A stretch of 64,000 bases of DNA from Gallibacter sp963634825 (lineage in GTDB: Bacteria; Bacillota; Clostridia; Peptostreptococcales; Anaerovoracaceae): contig CAVHCP010000001.1 of assembly GCA_963634825.1 (NCBI GenBank), forward strand, positions 1 to 64,000, read 5' to 3'. The notes below the pieces were generated by a model. The model was not told where the DNA came from. It did not search any database and was given only the letters and a program-made list of their open reading frames with translations. The translations under genes and the position numbers were made by a program. Of this stretch, positions 54,526 to 62,332 are shown one piece after another (the stretch's first letter is position 1; every line of letters begins with the position of its first letter).

Positions 54526-54580
54526 AGTATAGAATATCTTGGTGACAGGCTCGTGACTTTTATATAAACAAAACGTCACA
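54526..54580 (-). promoter_or_regulatory. Candidate activator-dependent promoter B
   Basis: The 40-bp module GGTGACA (54541-54547), TGACTTTTATAT (54554-54565) and GTCACA (54575-54580) has exactly the spacing of promoter A at 89-128. On the minus strand, GTCAC half-sites 11 bp apart are followed by TATACT 9 bp after GTCACC. There is no good -35, which suggests an activator such as an OmpR-family response regulator. Confidence 0.5.
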
Positions 54581-54587
54581 AAAGAAA

Positions 54588-54615
54588 AAACCGACTTGCA
54601 ATTTGTAAGTCGGTT
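54588..54615 (-). terminator. Intrinsic terminator of rpmF
   Basis: AAACCGACTT and AAGTCGGTTT form a 10-bp stem with a T-rich tail on the minus strand, 12 bp after the rpmF stop. Confidence 0.85.
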
Positions 54616-54627
54616 TGATTTTCTTAA

Positions 54628-54804
54628 TTATTCTGCCATAACATCCTTGCCATCATAGTAGTTGCAATTTGGACAAACTCTATGTGGAAGCTTAGGCTCA
54701 TGACACTGTGGACATTCTGATAAGCCCGGAGCCTTCATTTTCATATTTGGTGCTCTTCTGCTGTCTCTTTTTGATTTTGAAGTTTTTCTCTTAGGTACTG
54801 CCAT
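54628..54804 (-). CDS. rpmF: 50S ribosomal protein L32
   Basis: This 58-aa protein begins MAVPKRKTSKSKRDSRRA and has four cysteines in CPQC ... CPNC that hold zinc. It is the zinc-binding (C+) form of L32. The start is fixed by GGAGG just ahead and the family N-terminus; an in-frame upstream start would add 17 residues. In many Firmicutes rpmF follows ackA and a DUF177 gene; here a large wall hydrolase lies between ackA and rpmF and the DUF177 gene is missing. Confidence 0.96.
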   Translation of the reverse strand: MAVPKRKTSKSKRDSRRAPNMKMKAPGLSECPQCHEPKLPHRVCPNCNYYDGKDVMAE

Positions 54805-54986
54805 TTCTACACCTCCTTCGAACTTAATATCTATTGAAATTTTAGTAATTTGCAACTATTAGAGTATACAACACTTAAAATTGCGTGTCAACTGTTTTCT
54901 GTCGGTCTTTTCTGTCAAGAAAAATTATGCCACTACAGTTTGCTATTCATCATTGCAATATAATGATATTTATATTTTGTAGTCAA

Positions 54987-57776
54987 TTAAATGTTACTCA
55001 GCTGTTGCATAAGCTTTACAATATCGTCGCCGTAAGTCTTGCTTGATGCCCATTTACCGCTAAGATCCTCTACATATGGCGCACTGCCTCTTGTCACATA
55101 CTTAAATCTCACATCTACACATGTATTTTTCAATGCGTCTTTGTTCGCATATGCCTTGAGATGCTGTATCTGCGCCCGTATACCTGTTCTTACATCCTCA
55201 AATGTATTTGCATTTGTAGGATTCGAATCTACAGCTCCAAGACCTGCAAAATTAAACTGTGTTGCCTTAACATCGCCCTTGTATTGTAGCCATCCTGTTT
55301 CATTCATGGCTTGACAAAATGCTACATCCACATTGATATTTTCGGCTTTTGCTTCCTCTACATAAATTTGACAAAACTTTTCTAAGGTTGTTGCCTCTGT
55401 ATCCTTTTTGGAAGCATTAGCTACTTTGTAGTAATCCGCATACTCTATAGGGCTATATTCATTATAAAATTTTGCTAACTCCTTCGCAGTCGTACTTACC
55501 TGCCCTGTAATAGGATGCTTGCTTGTCTGCGTTACCAGATATCCGTCGCTGTCGAATGTGTAATTTTTAGAGCCTATGGTTTTGGTGCCTGTTACAAGCT
55601 GCCCACCACCGAGGCTGTATGCCTTTTTGCCTTCATATCCGGTTCCGCTATACTTTATCCAGCCTGAAGCATATCCGTATCCATTTACTCCTTTATCGCA
55701 ATAAAATTGGTATGGTTTGCCATTTATTATTTGATGTCCATTTAGCTGATATCCATTGCTGTCAAATGCGTAATACTTTGTGCCTATTATAACATATCCT
55801 GTCTTTAATGCTCCTCCTCCTGTGCTATATGCATACTTGCCTTCATATCCGGTTCCGCTATACTTTATCCAGCCTGAAGCATATCCGTATCCATTTACTC
55901 CTTTATCGCAATAAAATTGGTATGGTTTGCCATTTATTATTTGATGTCCATTTAGCTGATATCCATTGCTGTCAAATGCGTAATACTTTCCCCCTATATT
56001 TACATATCCTGTAGCATATTTTTGCGTATCGTAATATTTAAATCTTGCTGATTTGGTTGTGATTTCCCACTCGCCTACTAAAAAACCATCGGTGTCGAAA
56101 TAATATTGAGTTCCATCTATTGTGTATTTACCTGTTACAAGTTGTCCGCCACCAAGACTATATCCTTTTTTGCCTTCATAACTCGCTCCACTATAATTTA
56201 TCCAGCCTTCTGCATATCCGTATCCGTTTGACCCTTTATCGCAATAAAATTGATATGGCTTGCCATTTATCATTTGATGATCGTTTTGCTGGTTTCCATT
56301 ATTGTCAAAGTAATAATACTTGCCCTTTATACACACATATCCTTTAGCATAACTGCCGTCCGCATACTGATAGCGTGCCTTACCGCTGACAGTCACCCAT
56401 TTGCCCTGTTGTAATCCGAAGAAATTAGCTATGCCTTGAGCGTCCGCAACTCCAAGCTTTTGCTGACCTGTTGCTGTTTTTAAGAAAGTAGTTGCGTCGC
56501 TTTTATTGCTGATAAATGCATGCTCAATTATGATGCCGGGGAAGCCCTGCGCTTGCGAAGTCTTTACAACCGCATAGTCGTCATTTACTTTAATTCCTCT
56601 ATTTCTGAGACCGAGTGCCTTAAGCTGGTCCTGTATTTTTTGCGCAAGTGCCTTGCCTTCTTTCGACTCAGAATGGTAATAAACCTCTGCACCGTTAGCG
56701 CTCTCCTGTTCAAAAGAATTTAAATGAATGCTGACAAACGCATTGGCGCCCTTCGTCTTTGCCCATTTAACGCGCTGTACGATGTCATCGATGTTGTCCT
56801 TCGAATTTGGGAATGGACAAGCCGCTGTAGTTCTTGTCAAATATACTGTTACACCATCATATTTTTCGAGCTCTGCCTTGCAATATTGCGCAATTTTTAG
56901 GGTAATATCCTCTTCCTTTAGACCATTGCCCGTTGCGCCTTTGTGTGTGCTGTCGTGACCCGGATCCAAAACTATCACCACATCTTTTGAAGCCGCAGTT
57001 GCTTTCACAAAAACCATACTAAGTAAAGATTTCAAAAGGCTTTGCTGCTCTGATGATGCCTGTGAAGTTGTCAAAGTAGCCTGTGTTTGCAACATCTGTG
57101 TAACATTCGTAGTAATTGTTTGCGTATTTGTGGTATTCGCTTGAACTATTCCATCACTTTGGTCTGAAGTACTTGAAGCCTCATTGGCAGAGCCGGTTGC
57201 TTCAGTTTGCTCCTCATTTAGCTCGTCGATAGTTGTATCTTCTACCACAGTGCCGTTGCCTAAAATAACATCCGGCTTGACACTGCTCTTGTAATCCATA
57301 TCAACGCCAAAATATGCTTCTTTATCGGCATCCTTCAGCTTTATTATCTTTGCTGTGCCGTCCTGTACAAAAGTCACAGCCGAAACCTTATAAGATCCTT
57401 TATCCTCAGATGTAAAAGATTTAGTAAATAAAAATGCTCCGTCTTCACTTTTTGCGCTTTCCCATAACTTTAGCTCACCGTTGTTTTTGCTATATTGCAA
57501 TTTGACATCGCTGATATCATTTGCATTTTCGTTAAATGAAACCACTATGTTTTGTGTTGCCGGAGTTTCGACTTTTGTTGTTTCTATATAAAAATAGTTT
57601 AGCAACTCTGCATCTGCCTCTTTATAGTTTGTCTGGACCAGCTCGCTTGTCTCAGATCCGCTGTTTTGAGAAGCGGTCATACTTTGCTCTGCCGCATATA
57701 CAACGCCAAAGCCACCACTTGTCATTAGCATTGTAAATATTGCTATAAATGCTATTTTTCTCTTAAACCTCTGCAT
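54987..57776 (-). CDS. Secreted bifunctional wall hydrolase: amidase_3, binding repeats and glucosaminidase
   Basis: This protein of about 929 aa has a signal peptide (RFKRKIAFIAIFTMLMTSGG region) and a Ser/Thr/Gln-rich linker. A zinc N-acetylmuramoyl-L-alanine amidase domain follows (about 262-448: VLDPGHDS, EEDITL, SIHLNS, IIEHAF). Then come aromatic/Gly cell-wall-binding repeats (about 455-765, GGKYYAFDSNGYQLNGHQ type) and a C-terminal glucosaminidase-like domain (about 780-929, with FCQAMNETGW). It would cut both the peptide-sugar bond and the glycan strand of peptidoglycan, in separation or turnover. I chose ATG at 57776, preceded by GAAAGAGAG, over a TTG at 57800. Two repeat units are almost identical in DNA. 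Confidence 0.88.
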   Translation of the reverse strand: MQRFKRKIAFIAIFTMLMTSGGFGVVYAAEQSMTASQNSGSETSELVQTNYKEADAELLNYFYIETTKVETPATQNIVVSFNENANDISDVKLQYSKNNGELKLWESAKSEDGAFLFTKSFTSEDKGSYKVSAVTFVQDGTAKIIKLKDADKEAYFGVDMDYKSSVKPDVILGNGTVVEDTTIDELNEEQTEATGSANEASSTSDQSDGIVQANTTNTQTITTNVTQMLQTQATLTTSQASSEQQSLLKSLLSMVFVKATAASKDVVIVLDPGHDSTHKGATGNGLKEEDITLKIAQYCKAELEKYDGVTVYLTRTTAACPFPNSKDNIDDIVQRVKWAKTKGANAFVSIHLNSFEQESANGAEVYYHSESKEGKALAQKIQDQLKALGLRNRGIKVNDDYAVVKTSQAQGFPGIIIEHAFISNKSDATTFLKTATGQQKLGVADAQGIANFFGLQQGKWVTVSGKARYQYADGSYAKGYVCIKGKYYYFDNNGNQQNDHQMINGKPYQFYCDKGSNGYGYAEGWINYSGASYEGKKGYSLGGGQLVTGKYTIDGTQYYFDTDGFLVGEWEITTKSARFKYYDTQKYATGYVNIGGKYYAFDSNGYQLNGHQIINGKPYQFYCDKGVNGYGYASGWIKYSGTGYEGKYAYSTGGGALKTGYVIIGTKYYAFDSNGYQLNGHQIINGKPYQFYCDKGVNGYGYASGWIKYSGTGYEGKKAYSLGGGQLVTGTKTIGSKNYTFDSDGYLVTQTSKHPITGQVSTTAKELAKFYNEYSPIEYADYYKVANASKKDTEATTLEKFCQIYVEEAKAENINVDVAFCQAMNETGWLQYKGDVKATQFNFAGLGAVDSNPTNANTFEDVRTGIRAQIQHLKAYANKDALKNTCVDVRFKYVTRGSAPYVEDLSGKWASSKTYGDDIVKLMQQLSNI
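55627..55989. repeat. 210-bp in-gene tandem duplication in the wall hydrolase
   Basis: Bases 55627-55779 and 55837-55989 are identical over 153 bp at a 210-bp (70-codon) period. A third, diverged copy lies near 56165-56320. The frame is kept, so this is a recent duplication of a binding module that could expand or contract by recombination. Confidence 0.9.
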
Positions 57777-57892
57777 AATAAACTCTCTTTCGATTTGCAA
57801 TTCACAATTTTTTAATTTAATATTTTTAATTTACATAATTTAGGCTATTTTAACTTAAAATGGTTATCCTGTAAAGCATTATAAAGCAAAAT

Positions 57893-57937
57893 AAATCGCC
57901 TTTTAAAGGTTTATTATACACTTTTAGAAGGCGATTT
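57893..57937 (-). terminator. Probable terminator of ackA
   Basis: AAATCGCCTT (57893-57902) and AAGGCGATTT (57928-57937) form a 10-bp stem with a 25-nt loop; a T-rich stretch follows on the minus strand. It separates ackA from the wall hydrolase. Confidence 0.6.
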
Positions 57938-57989
57938 GCAAATTTTGGTTTTTTTATTTTGTAGCAATGATAGAAAAATCTATATTTGA

Positions 57990-59186
57990 TTATTTATTGC
58001 TTGCAAGCTTTAGTGTGTCTCTTGCAATCATAAGTTCCTCATCTGTTGGGATAAGCAATACTTTTACTTTAGAATCGTCGGTTGAGATAACTTTTTCCTC
58101 ACCTCTGATATCATTTTTAGCCAAATCAAGCTTGATGCCGAGGTTGTCAAGACCGTCGCAAATCTTTTCGCGCATAGCCTTGTCATTTTCGCCTATTCCT
58201 GCTGTAAATACGATAGCATCTGCGCCATTTAGCTCTGCAATATATGCGCCGATATATCTTTTAACTCTGTGTGCAAATGCGTCTATTGCAAGCTGTGCTC
58301 TCTTGTTTCCCTGCTCTGCCGCATCCTCAAGATCTCTGAAGTCAGACGAAACGCCTGAGATACCAAATACGCCTGATTTTTTATTTAATACATCGTTTAT
58401 GCCGTTGTTATCAAGTCCTTCTTTTTCTGCTATATATGTTACGATTGCAGGATCTATATCACCGCATCTTGTACCCATAACAAGGCCTTCAAGCGGAGTA
58501 AATCCCATAGAAGTATCTATGCATTTGCCATTTTTAATTGCGGCTACAGATGCACCGTTTCCAAGATGACATGTCACTATTTTGAGTTCTTCTACGCTCT
58601 TGCCAAGCATTTTTGCGGCTCTGAGCGAAACATATTTGTGAGATGTGCCATGGAATCCATATCTTCTAACCCTGTATTTTTCGTAATATTCGTATGGAAG
58701 CGCATATATAAATGATTCTTCCGGCATTGTCTGGTGAAAAGCTGTATCAAATGCGGCTACCATAGGTGTATTTGGCATAAGCTCTCTGCAGGCATTGATA
58801 CCAAGCAGATTTGCAGGATTATGTAGTGGTGCAAGCTCTACGCATTCCTCGATGCTCTTCAGTAGTGCATCGTCGATCAAAGCTGATTTGTCATTTTTTT
58901 CTCCGCCGTGAGCAACTCTGTGTCCTACTGCACCAATTTCGGAAAGATCGCTTACAACTCCGTGCTCTTTGTCAAGTATAGCATCTAAAACAAGTCCGAT
59001 TGCTACCTTGTGAGTATCGATAGGAAGCTCTTTTTTGAATTTTTCGCCGTTTTTTTCGTGTGTTATAACGGCTGTCTCCATACCGATCCTCTCTACAAGA
59101 CCCTTTGCCAACAGAGTCTCGTTTGTCATATCAAGCACTTGATACTTAAGTGATGAGCTTCCGCAGTTAATTACTAAAACTTTCAT
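57990..59186 (-). CDS. ackA: Acetate kinase
   Basis: This protein of about 398 aa has the acetokinase signature VLVINCGSSSLKYQ (3-16) and MGFTPLEGLVMGTRCGDIDPA, catalytic Asp in VAAFDTAFHQTMP and HLGNGAS. It forms ATP from acetyl phosphate, the usual energy step of Stickland and sugar fermenters; it may also act on other acyl phosphates. The ATG at 59186 with GGAGGT ahead is preferred over a start five codons upstream. No phosphotransacetylase gene is adjacent. Promoter at 59229-59256. Confidence 0.97.
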   Translation of the reverse strand: MKVLVINCGSSSLKYQVLDMTNETLLAKGLVERIGMETAVITHEKNGEKFKKELPIDTHKVAIGLVLDAILDKEHGVVSDLSEIGAVGHRVAHGGEKNDKSALIDDALLKSIEECVELAPLHNPANLLGINACRELMPNTPMVAAFDTAFHQTMPEESFIYALPYEYYEKYRVRRYGFHGTSHKYVSLRAAKMLGKSVEELKIVTCHLGNGASVAAIKNGKCIDTSMGFTPLEGLVMGTRCGDIDPAIVTYIAEKEGLDNNGINDVLNKKSGVFGISGVSSDFRDLEDAAEQGNKRAQLAIDAFAHRVKRYIGAYIAELNGADAIVFTAGIGENDKAMREKICDGLDNLGIKLDLAKNDIRGEEKVISTDDSKVKVLLIPTDEELMIARDTLKLASNK

Positions 59187-59228
59187 TTGTAATACCTCCA
59201 TTTGTTTTCAAATCGCAGTTTTAAATAT

Positions 59229-59256
59229 TTTATAACGCCATTTTACCGTTTGTCAG
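59229..59256 (-). promoter_or_regulatory. Possible ackA promoter
   Basis: On the minus strand CTGACA (59256-59251) and TATAAA (59234-59229) are 16 bp apart, about 43 bp before the ackA start. The rest of the 237-bp gap to tmcAL shows only AT-rich sequence. Confidence 0.5.
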
Positions 59257-59423
59257 TATTTAATGGCTTTTTGTTAACATGAAACGGTTATCGTATACCA
59301 AATAGTCTTTTCATGCGACAGCTTTCTGTTTTTTTTCTTTTATGTTATTATATTTATTGTAATTTTTATGATGTTTGTGATTAAAGATAAGTTTTTAATC
59401 ATTTTTCGTTTACATAAAACTTG

Positions 59424-60704
59424 TTATTGTACGATTATCGGTCTCTGTACATAATCGCTAGATTTATATAAATCATTTTTCGCCAGCAAATTATATATGT
59501 CGGTTGCACGTATATCCGTCTGTAGCATTCTTTTTGCAGTGTCGCTTGCCCTATTTACGTTTGTAATTATATCATATTTAGGCTCGCCTTCGTTTTTTAT
59601 TTTTTTTAGTAGCTCGCTTCCGTTTTTATTAAAGCCGAGAACCCTTACATATCTCGGCGCAGGTTCACTTTTCGCAAGTCCTACAACAATCTGCGTACAT
59701 ATCCTATTTATCCTTGTATATGGATACCTCTTGCTCTTTACACGCTTTATCAGCTCATCAAGGTTATTTGCATATCTTAACTCGCTTTTAAGCTTGTTTT
59801 CTAGGCCCTCGCCTATCGAAAATACCTCTCTAAGCTCTCCTTCGCTTCGTGAGAGAATATCACTGCGCAAAATATTAAAGTATATTTCATTGTCACAAAA
59901 GACCAGCTTGTCGCTTTTTCGTTCTAAAATTTCTTTTGTGCCTTTCGGTAAGAAATCAGTCGCTGTTATCTTACTGCTTGCCGATATGCCATATATCTCT
60001 TTTAATTTTTCGCGTGCAAGTATACCGCTCGTAAGCATATCCTTGCAATCGTCTGTTTTTATTTCGCTCTCTGTGTCTAATGCTCTGTCACTCAGTTCCG
60101 TTCCGTTATGCGCTGTGCCTGCTCTTTTTATGCCTATCGGCACTATCTCAAGGCCCTTTTTCTTTATTGCTTTTAAATATTCAATCGCAAGCACATTATT
60201 TGGCTTTGTCAAAATTTTAGAATCGATATCAAAAGCCCTCTCGTCTATTTTCTCAAATGCCAGCTGCAGTGCTTTTGAATACTGACATCCACTCGCCATA
60301 TTTTTTTTGATTTCCTCAGTCAGTTTTTCGGATTTATCTGTGATAATCTCTGCAATTTTATCCAGTTTATCTGTTTCCCCGCTCTCACACCCAAATCCGA
60401 GATGTGTCACAACACCAAGTGCCTCTATGATATCTATAGCGCCTGTCGCAAAATACTCCGCCGAGTTGCAAGCATAATAAAATGGTAATTCAATCACAAG
60501 ATCCGCTCCTGCCTTCAGCGCCATATTTGCCCTGCTTTGCTTATCCAAAATCGCAGGCTCGCCTCTTTGTGTAAAATTACCACTCATAATTATCACAACA
60601 AAATCAGCTTTTGATTTTTTTTTGCATTCTTCAAGCTGATACAGATGTCCGAAATGGAATGGGTTGTATTCCGCAATTATAGCAAGTATATTACTCTTCG
60701 CCAT
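59424..60704 (-). CDS. tmcAL: tRNA(Met) cytidine acetate ligase TmcAL (YlbM)
   Basis: This 426-aa nucleotidyltransferase-fold protein has AEYNPFHFGHLYQL (HxGH-type motif, 11-24) and MSGNFTQRGEPAILDKQSRA. TmcAL activates acetate with ATP to acetylate C34 of elongator tRNA-Met. In Firmicutes it lies between coaD and ackA/rpmF, as here. It overlaps the upstream coiled-coil gene by 14 bp. Confidence 0.94.
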   Translation of the reverse strand: MAKSNILAIIAEYNPFHFGHLYQLEECKKKSKADFVVIIMSGNFTQRGEPAILDKQSRANMALKAGADLVIELPFYYACNSAEYFATGAIDIIEALGVVTHLGFGCESGETDKLDKIAEIITDKSEKLTEEIKKNMASGCQYSKALQLAFEKIDERAFDIDSKILTKPNNVLAIEYLKAIKKKGLEIVPIGIKRAGTAHNGTELSDRALDTESEIKTDDCKDMLTSGILAREKLKEIYGISASSKITATDFLPKGTKEILERKSDKLVFCDNEIYFNILRSDILSRSEGELREVFSIGEGLENKLKSELRYANNLDELIKRVKSKRYPYTRINRICTQIVVGLAKSEPAPRYVRVLGFNKNGSELLKKIKNEGEPKYDIITNVNRASDTAKRMLQTDIRATDIYNLLAKNDLYKSSDYVQRPIIVQ

Positions 60705-61239
60705 TTGTATTATTATCTTTTCCTACCTGTGTCTTATATGCCATTTCCTTTATCTCATCTCTGTTGCTTTTTAGCATATTTTCGACTTTCGCAAATGTAC
60801 CGTCGATATCGTCAAACATCTTTACATACATAGCATTTAGCTCTCCCATTCTCTCTTGGAAGTTATATAAAACGCTATCTACATAATCATATGCACCCAT
60901 TTTGAGATGCTTTATGTTTTCCTCTGTGATTTGCATCAAATTGTCTGCACGCTTTTGTGCCTGAGTAAGAATAACATTTTTTTCTACGAGACTTTCGGCA
61001 TGCCTTTTTGCATCATTTACAACTGTCTCATATTCTTTTTTTGCTTCAGAAAGAATCCTATCCTTTTCGCTTTGAATCCACCTTGCCTGCTTTATTTCGT
61101 CCGGCAAACATGATTCTATCTCGTTTAATATTCCTACGATTTCCTCGCCGTCTACCATTACCTTGCCGGTCAAAGGTACTCCGGATGCTGTATTTACAAT
61201 TTCTTCTATTTCTTTGATCAATTCGTCAATTCTCATCAT
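60691..61239 (-). CDS. Coiled-coil protein of unknown function between coaD and tmcAL
   Basis: This 182-aa, highly charged, mostly helical protein has a long predicted coiled coil (about 50-125: IQSEKDRILSEAKKEYETVV and onward), reminiscent of V-type ATPase subunit H or DivIVA-like proteins. There is no membrane segment or enzyme motif. Genes of this kind are found after coaD in clostridial genomes. It overlaps coaD by 14 bp and tmcAL by 14 bp, so it is certainly in the operon. I do not assign a function. Confidence 0.75.
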   Translation of the reverse strand: MMRIDELIKEIEEIVNTASGVPLTGKVMVDGEEIVGILNEIESCLPDEIKQARWIQSEKDRILSEAKKEYETVVNDAKRHAESLVEKNVILTQAQKRADNLMQITEENIKHLKMGAYDYVDSVLYNFQERMGELNAMYVKMFDDIDGTFAKVENMLKSNRDEIKEMAYKTQVGKDNNTNGEE

Positions 61240-61714
61240 TTTTCTTTTCCTCCATAACCTTTAAAACTTCATCCGGCACAAGCCCTTTTATGTTTCCTCC
61301 AAGCGAATGAACTTCTTTTGCCATGCTTGAGCTTATGAATGAATATTTTGGATCCGTCATCAAAAACACGGTCTCGACCTTGTTGTTATACAGTATTGCA
61401 TTCATCTGCGCCATATGTATCTCATTGTCAAAATCCACCATACCGCGTAAGCCTCTGATAACCATATCAAAGCCGTTATCATTTACATACTCTGCCAAAA
61501 GACCCTCAAATGCCTCAACTTTGATATTTGGTATATCCTTCATCGTTTTTTTGATCATATCTACACGCTCCGAAGCTGTAAAATAAGGCTTTTTTTGAGG
61601 ATTGGATATGACCCCGACAACGAGCTCATCACACAGTTTTGCGCCTCTTTTTATTAAATTTGCGTGACCGCATGTAAGTGGATCAAAGGATCCCGCATAC
61701 AAAGCTTTTTTCAT
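61226..61714 (-). CDS. coaD: Phosphopantetheine adenylyltransferase
   Basis: This 162-aa protein has the T/HxGH motif in YAGSFDPLTCGHANLI (6-21) and FISSSMAKEVHSLGG. It converts 4'-phosphopantetheine and ATP to dephospho-CoA in CoA synthesis. It follows rsmD by 35 bp, the conserved rsmD-coaD order. Confidence 0.97.
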   Translation of the reverse strand: MKKALYAGSFDPLTCGHANLIKRGAKLCDELVVGVISNPQKKPYFTASERVDMIKKTMKDIPNIKVEAFEGLLAEYVNDNGFDMVIRGLRGMVDFDNEIHMAQMNAILYNNKVETVFLMTDPKYSFISSSMAKEVHSLGGNIKGLVPDEVLKVMEEKKNDEN

Positions 61715-61749
61715 CTTTTTTACTCCCTAAAAAATATCGTTTAATTATA

Positions 61750-62286
61750 TCATATATAAAATGACAATACAATTCTGCCATATTTTTTCTCTTTGAATTT
61801 ATTATACTTTTCTATATTCTCCGGCAGCTTATCATCCTTATGATGCTCTATAACTATAATCCCTCCGTCTTTAAGGCTTTCGCTCATAGCTATCGCCTTT
61901 ACAGCCTCAAGCTCTATGCCTTTGCTGTACGGCGGATCGAGGAAAAATATATCTATTTTTTCGTCAATCTTTTGAAGTGCGTTTTCGAAGCTACCTAAAA
62001 TAAATTCGCTATCTGTATCTGCTTTGCATTTTATGGCATTACTCTTTATTAGTCGCATACTTGCAGGTGATGCGTCTATAAAATAGCATTTTTTTGCACC
62101 TCTCGAAAGGGCCTCTATACCGATGCCTCCGGTGCCTGCAAACATATCACAAAAGACAGCATCTTCAATATCGTACATTAAAATTGAAAATAATGCTTCT
62201 TTTACCTTGTCACTGGTCGGTCTGACTTTATCATCCATCGGAGCCTCAAGTCGCCTGCCCTTGTATTTGCCTGCAATAACTCTCAT
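61750..62286 (-). CDS. rsmD: 16S rRNA (guanine-966-N2)-methyltransferase RsmD
   Basis: This 178-aa protein begins MRVIAGKYKGRRLEAP and has the SAM motif FCDMFAGTGGIGIEALSRGA (split around 43-62) and the catalytic DPPY motif (FFLDPPY). It methylates G966 of 16S rRNA. The N-terminus RPTSDKVKEALF is typical. It lies 46 bp after recG. Confidence 0.97.
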   Translation of the reverse strand: MRVIAGKYKGRRLEAPMDDKVRPTSDKVKEALFSILMYDIEDAVFCDMFAGTGGIGIEALSRGAKKCYFIDASPASMRLIKSNAIKCKADTDSEFILGSFENALQKIDEKIDIFFLDPPYSKGIELEAVKAIAMSESLKDGGIIVIEHHKDDKLPENIEKYNKFKEKKYGRIVLSFYI

Positions 62287-62332
62287 AAATTACCTCTCGT
62301 TAAAAAATTATTTATACAAACAAAAAGCCACT

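Noticed and set aside
55627..56320. Regular repeats that could suggest a CRISPR array
   Set aside because: The 210-bp period is in frame and encodes cell-wall-binding modules; no short repeat-spacer pattern.
57967..58569. 200-codon open frame on the plus strand
   Set aside because: Antisense to ackA with no recognisable domain.
59497..60285. 262-codon open frame on the plus strand
   Set aside because: Antisense to tmcAL, Ser/Leu-rich composition typical of a shadow frame, no ribosome site.
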